Shown here: positions 38,212 to 40,062 of the stretch, one piece after another
Layout of the letters: each line of letters opens with the position of its first letter
Position numbering within the stretch: the stretch's first letter is position 1
NCBI GenBank assembly: GCA_022865685.1
Contig: JALHUB010000122.1
Span: forward strand, 1-40,062
Length of the DNA: 40,062 nucleotides
Reading direction: 5' to 3'
Origin: Dehalococcoidia bacterium
Lineage (GTDB): Bacteria > Chloroflexota > Dehalococcoidia > DSTF01 > JALHUB01
Position numbers and translations under genes: made by a program
The notes under the pieces: generated by a model
What the model was told of the DNA's origin: nothing
Seen by the model: only the letters and a program-made list of their open reading frames with translations
Database searches by the model: none

Positions 38212-39198
38212 ATGCTCTCCGGCAAATGGATATGGATCTGGAACTGGCGACGCTGCCTCGATGGCAACCCCATCGCCGTCGCGCGCAGACTGAACGACGC
38301 CGGCTGCTGTGGCGCCTTCGTCAAGAGCGACGACGGCGGCCACCCCTTCGACCAGGGGCGTCCCGTCTGCGAGATCGTCCAGGCGTTGCAGGAGGAGGGC
38401 CTGCTCGCCGGCCTCTGGGGCTACGTCTACGGCTGCGACGCCCCGACCGTCATCTACGGCGACCTCAAGCGCACAGCGACGGAGGAGGCCGCCATGGCCG
38501 CCCGCTTCATCACGGAGAAACCGTCGCCCTCATATCGCGGCCCCGACGCCTACGTCATCGACGTCGAAGCCGAGTACGAGCGCCGGCCGTCCGACCCGTC
38601 CGCCACCGCCGAGCGCTACCTCAGCGCCGTCCGTGCCGCCGCAGGCCCCGACTTCCCGCTGCTCTACGCGCCGCTGCCTCAGCCGGACTACCACCGCGCG
38701 CTGCCCTATCGCGTCTTCAACCGCTGCTGCCGGGGGGTCATGCCGCAGGCCTACCACAACGCCATGCAGGTCTCGCCGGAGCGGGCCATCGCACTCTGCT
38801 ACGACGCCTTCGCCGCTGAAGGACTGCTCGACGTCCCGATCGCGCCCGTTGGCGGCGCCTACGGCTCCGTCACGCCCGACGAGCTGGCCCGCTGGGCCGC
38901 GGCCGCCATCGAACGCGGCGCGACGATGCTCTCCTGGTGGAGCTTCGAGCACATCGAGAACGAGCGCCCGCAGCTCTGGGACGCCATCGCGCGCGTCGAC
39001 CTCCCTCGAAAGGACGATACCGACGTGGACGAAGAGACGAAGAAGACCGCCGCCGCCAGCGCCTTTCGCCAGCGCATCGCCGGGCTCATCCTCAGCGGCG
39101 ACCCCGATCTGGCGGAGCGCGCCTACCGTGAGTTGCAGTACGTGCGCGCCGTCGCCGGCCTCCCCTTGATTGGGACCAACCAATCAGACAATCGGTAA
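38212..39198 (+). CDS. TIM-barrel-like protein, GH25-type architecture suspected
   Basis: A 328-residue protein without a signal peptide. It starts MLSGKWIWIWNWRRCLDGNP. Alternating strands and helices (GAFVKSDDGG, LLAGLWGYVYG, DAYVIDVEAEYE, FPLLYAPLPQP, VMPQAYHNAM, IAPVGGAYGS, MLSWWSFEHI) suggest a beta/alpha barrel. The acidic D-V-E-A-E motif at the end of a strand recalls the DxE pair of GH25-like lysozymes. The last 55 residues (after about 270) form a charged helical tail. Substrate and role are unknown. It is monogenic, with a leaderless-type start. Confidence 0.65.
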   Translation: MLSGKWIWIWNWRRCLDGNPIAVARRLNDAGCCGAFVKSDDGGHPFDQGRPVCEIVQALQEEGLLAGLWGYVYGCDAPTVIYGDLKRTATEEAAMAARFITEKPSPSYRGPDAYVIDVEAEYERRPSDPSATAERYLSAVRAAAGPDFPLLYAPLPQPDYHRALPYRVFNRCCRGVMPQAYHNAMQVSPERAIALCYDAFAAEGLLDVPIAPVGGAYGSVTPDELARWAAAAIERGATMLSWWSFEHIENERPQLWDAIARVDLPRKDDTDVDEETKKTAAASAFRQRIAGLILSGDPDLAERAYRELQYVRAVAGLPLIGTNQSDNR

Positions 39199-39670
39199 AG
39201 CCGGTTCGTGTGCGATCAGGCTCCTAGGATCAGCTGTGGATGCCTGCTCTGACGCTACAACCTTCGTATCTTTCTGAGAAGCTGAGGGATTCATCCCTCA
39301 GGACTGAAAACCGCTAACAAACGACCAGCCTCATAGAATCATTGCTCTCGTCATGTAGTGGCGCGCCCTCGCTGGCCTCCCGCCCGTCAACGACGCCCTC
39401 CTAACATCAAGCGCTCGGTCTCCGGCTCAGGCAATCGAATGACTCCCGGGAGCACAGCCTGCGCTTCCGCGACTACGGTGCTAGGGCGGGGTGTGGGATC
39501 GAGGTCATGCGCTAGCGGAAGTCGAAGGCCCGCCTTGGGAGGGCGGCAGCGAGACGGTGCAGGCGTGCCTGCCTAGACTCGCCGCGTCCCGCGCCTGTAA
39601 GATACGGGATGCGGCTTCCCCGCGCCCAACTTCGTCATCCCTCCGCGGCGCGCAGCCCGGGAGCAACTCG
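39199..39670. other. Intergenic region without a supported gene
   Basis: This 472-bp stretch has no frame that looks like a protein. It contains a strong hairpin CTGAGGGAT-TC-ATCCCTCAG at 39282-39301, and a weak promoter-like TAGACT-18-TAAGAT pair at 39574-39603 that could serve the following glycosyltransferase gene. Confidence 0.5.
39282..39301. repeat. Near-perfect 20-bp palindrome
   Basis: Two 9-bp arms (CTGAGGGAT, ATCCCTCAG) are separated by TC. It lies 84 bp after the TIM-barrel gene stop. No T-tract follows, so it may be a dispersed hairpin or mRNA end and not an intrinsic terminator. Confidence 0.5.
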
Positions 39671-40062
39671 ATGAAGATCGCTTTCATCATGTACCAGGGG
39701 AACATGTTCTCCGGCGGGCAGGGAATCTACACCTACTACCTCACCCGCGAGCTCGCCCGCCTGGGCCACGAGGTGCACGTCATCGCCGGGCCGCCGTTCC
39801 CTGAGACCGACGAATCGGTCATCTGTCACAACGTCAAGACCGAGAGCTACTGGAGCCTCTACCACAACCGCGGCGAGTTCCTCCACCAGCGACACCCACT
39901 CTCGCACTTCCATCCCGTCAACTTCTTCGAGTTCTACTCCACGCGCATCGCCATCTCGTCGCTGCTCCTCACCTTCAGCATGCGCGCCTTCATCAAGATC
40001 AAGGAGATTGCGCCGGAGACGCGGTTCGACGTCGTCCACGACAACCAGACCCTCAGCTACCC
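39671..40062 (+). CDS. Glycosyltransferase family 4, N-terminal part
   Basis: The frame opens MKIAFIMYQGNMFSGGQGIY, then TYYLTRELARLGHEVHVIAG, which is the N-terminal Rossmann half of GT4 transferases (Gly-rich acceptor loop and HEVHVIAG strand). About 130 residues are visible; the donor-binding half lies beyond the right edge. GGGAG lies 7 nt upstream of the ATG. It is probably part of a further glycan locus, on the opposite strand from the rfb operon. Confidence 0.85.
   Translation, partial: MKIAFIMYQGNMFSGGQGIYTYYLTRELARLGHEVHVIAGPPFPETDESVICHNVKTESYWSLYHNRGEFLHQRHPLSHFHPVNFFEFYSTRIAISSLLLTFSMRAFIKIKEIAPETRFDVVHDNQTLSY

Noticed and set aside
37893..38819. 308-codon plus-strand frame overlapping 38212-39198
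   Set aside because: Its product is Arg-rich without structure. The overlapping frame from 38212 has a balanced composition, and a promoter points at its ATG.
39505..39705. Minus-strand small frame in the gap before the last glycosyltransferase
   Set aside because: It lacks a ribosome site and overlaps the true start of the GT4 gene.
1..40062. CRISPR array, insertion sequence, prophage or secondary-metabolite cluster
   Set aside because: I saw no regularly spaced direct repeats, no transposase, capsid or terminase genes, and no NRPS/PKS modules.

Overview
This 40 kb window is high-GC bacterial chromosome. It carries core housekeeping genes on both strands with several small lower-GC accessory genes between them. 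The gene set suggests a Chloroflexota-like lineage, perhaps Dehalococcoidia: an AMACR-type CoA transferase, a DUF1786 protein, a GYD-domain protein, a coiled-coil protein of the 'MDILYLIDRLEEL' type beside coaD, and a T-box-controlled leuS. This assignment rests on remembered protein families, not on a search.

Layout. 1-0.65 kb: 5' part of sucC and a tRNA-Ser(UGA). 0.8-4.2 kb: an orphan membrane protein, a CsrA-type regulator with a very good promoter, a DUF1786 protein and a GYD-domain protein. 4.2-8.9 kb (minus strand): serS with a NUDIX gene, then lysS with a HAD phosphatase gene, then greA. 9.2-13.7 kb (plus strand): an HtrA-type protease translationally coupled to a membrane-anchored GH18-like protein, then rsmD, coaD and a coiled-coil gene that seems to start at an ATC codon. 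13.7-14.7 kb: two accessory genes (zinc ribbon, DUF4145). 14.7-18.1 kb (minus strand): one apparent transcription unit made of a promoter, tRNA-Ala(GGC), a defective tRNA-like copy, a leucine T-box riboswitch, an mgtC-like gene and leuS. 18.2-23.8 kb: AMACR-like CoA transferase, a Yip1-type membrane protein, rsmG, a Gre factor fused to an integrase-type SAM-like domain, citrate synthase behind a CRP/FNR-type palindrome, and a small membrane protein. 23.9-28.8 kb: nadE, nagA, a HAD hydrolase and a WecA/TagO-type transferase. 29-36.1 kb (minus strand): two accessory genes and a polysaccharide locus (rfbA, rfbB, rfbD and three glycosyltransferases) behind one good promoter. 36.3-38.0 kb: three accessory genes, including a GIY-YIG protein. 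38.2-40 kb: a probably leaderless TIM-barrel protein gene and the start of a GT4 glycosyltransferase gene.

How the genes work together. Three aminoacyl-tRNA synthetases, two 16S rRNA methyltransferases and two Gre-type factors make the window rich in translation and transcription functions. rfbA/B/D supply dTDP-sugars and the WecA-like enzyme could start a lipid-linked glycan. The glycosyltransferases would extend it.

The most unusual points are: (1) the tRNA-Ala / defective tRNA / leucine T-box / mgtC / leuS unit; (2) canonical GreA has lost both catalytic acids of the coiled-coil tip, while the integrase-domain-fused Gre paralogue keeps the D-x-x-E-N motif; (3) the probable ATC start of the coiled-coil gene; (4) a three-copy dispersed intergenic repeat.
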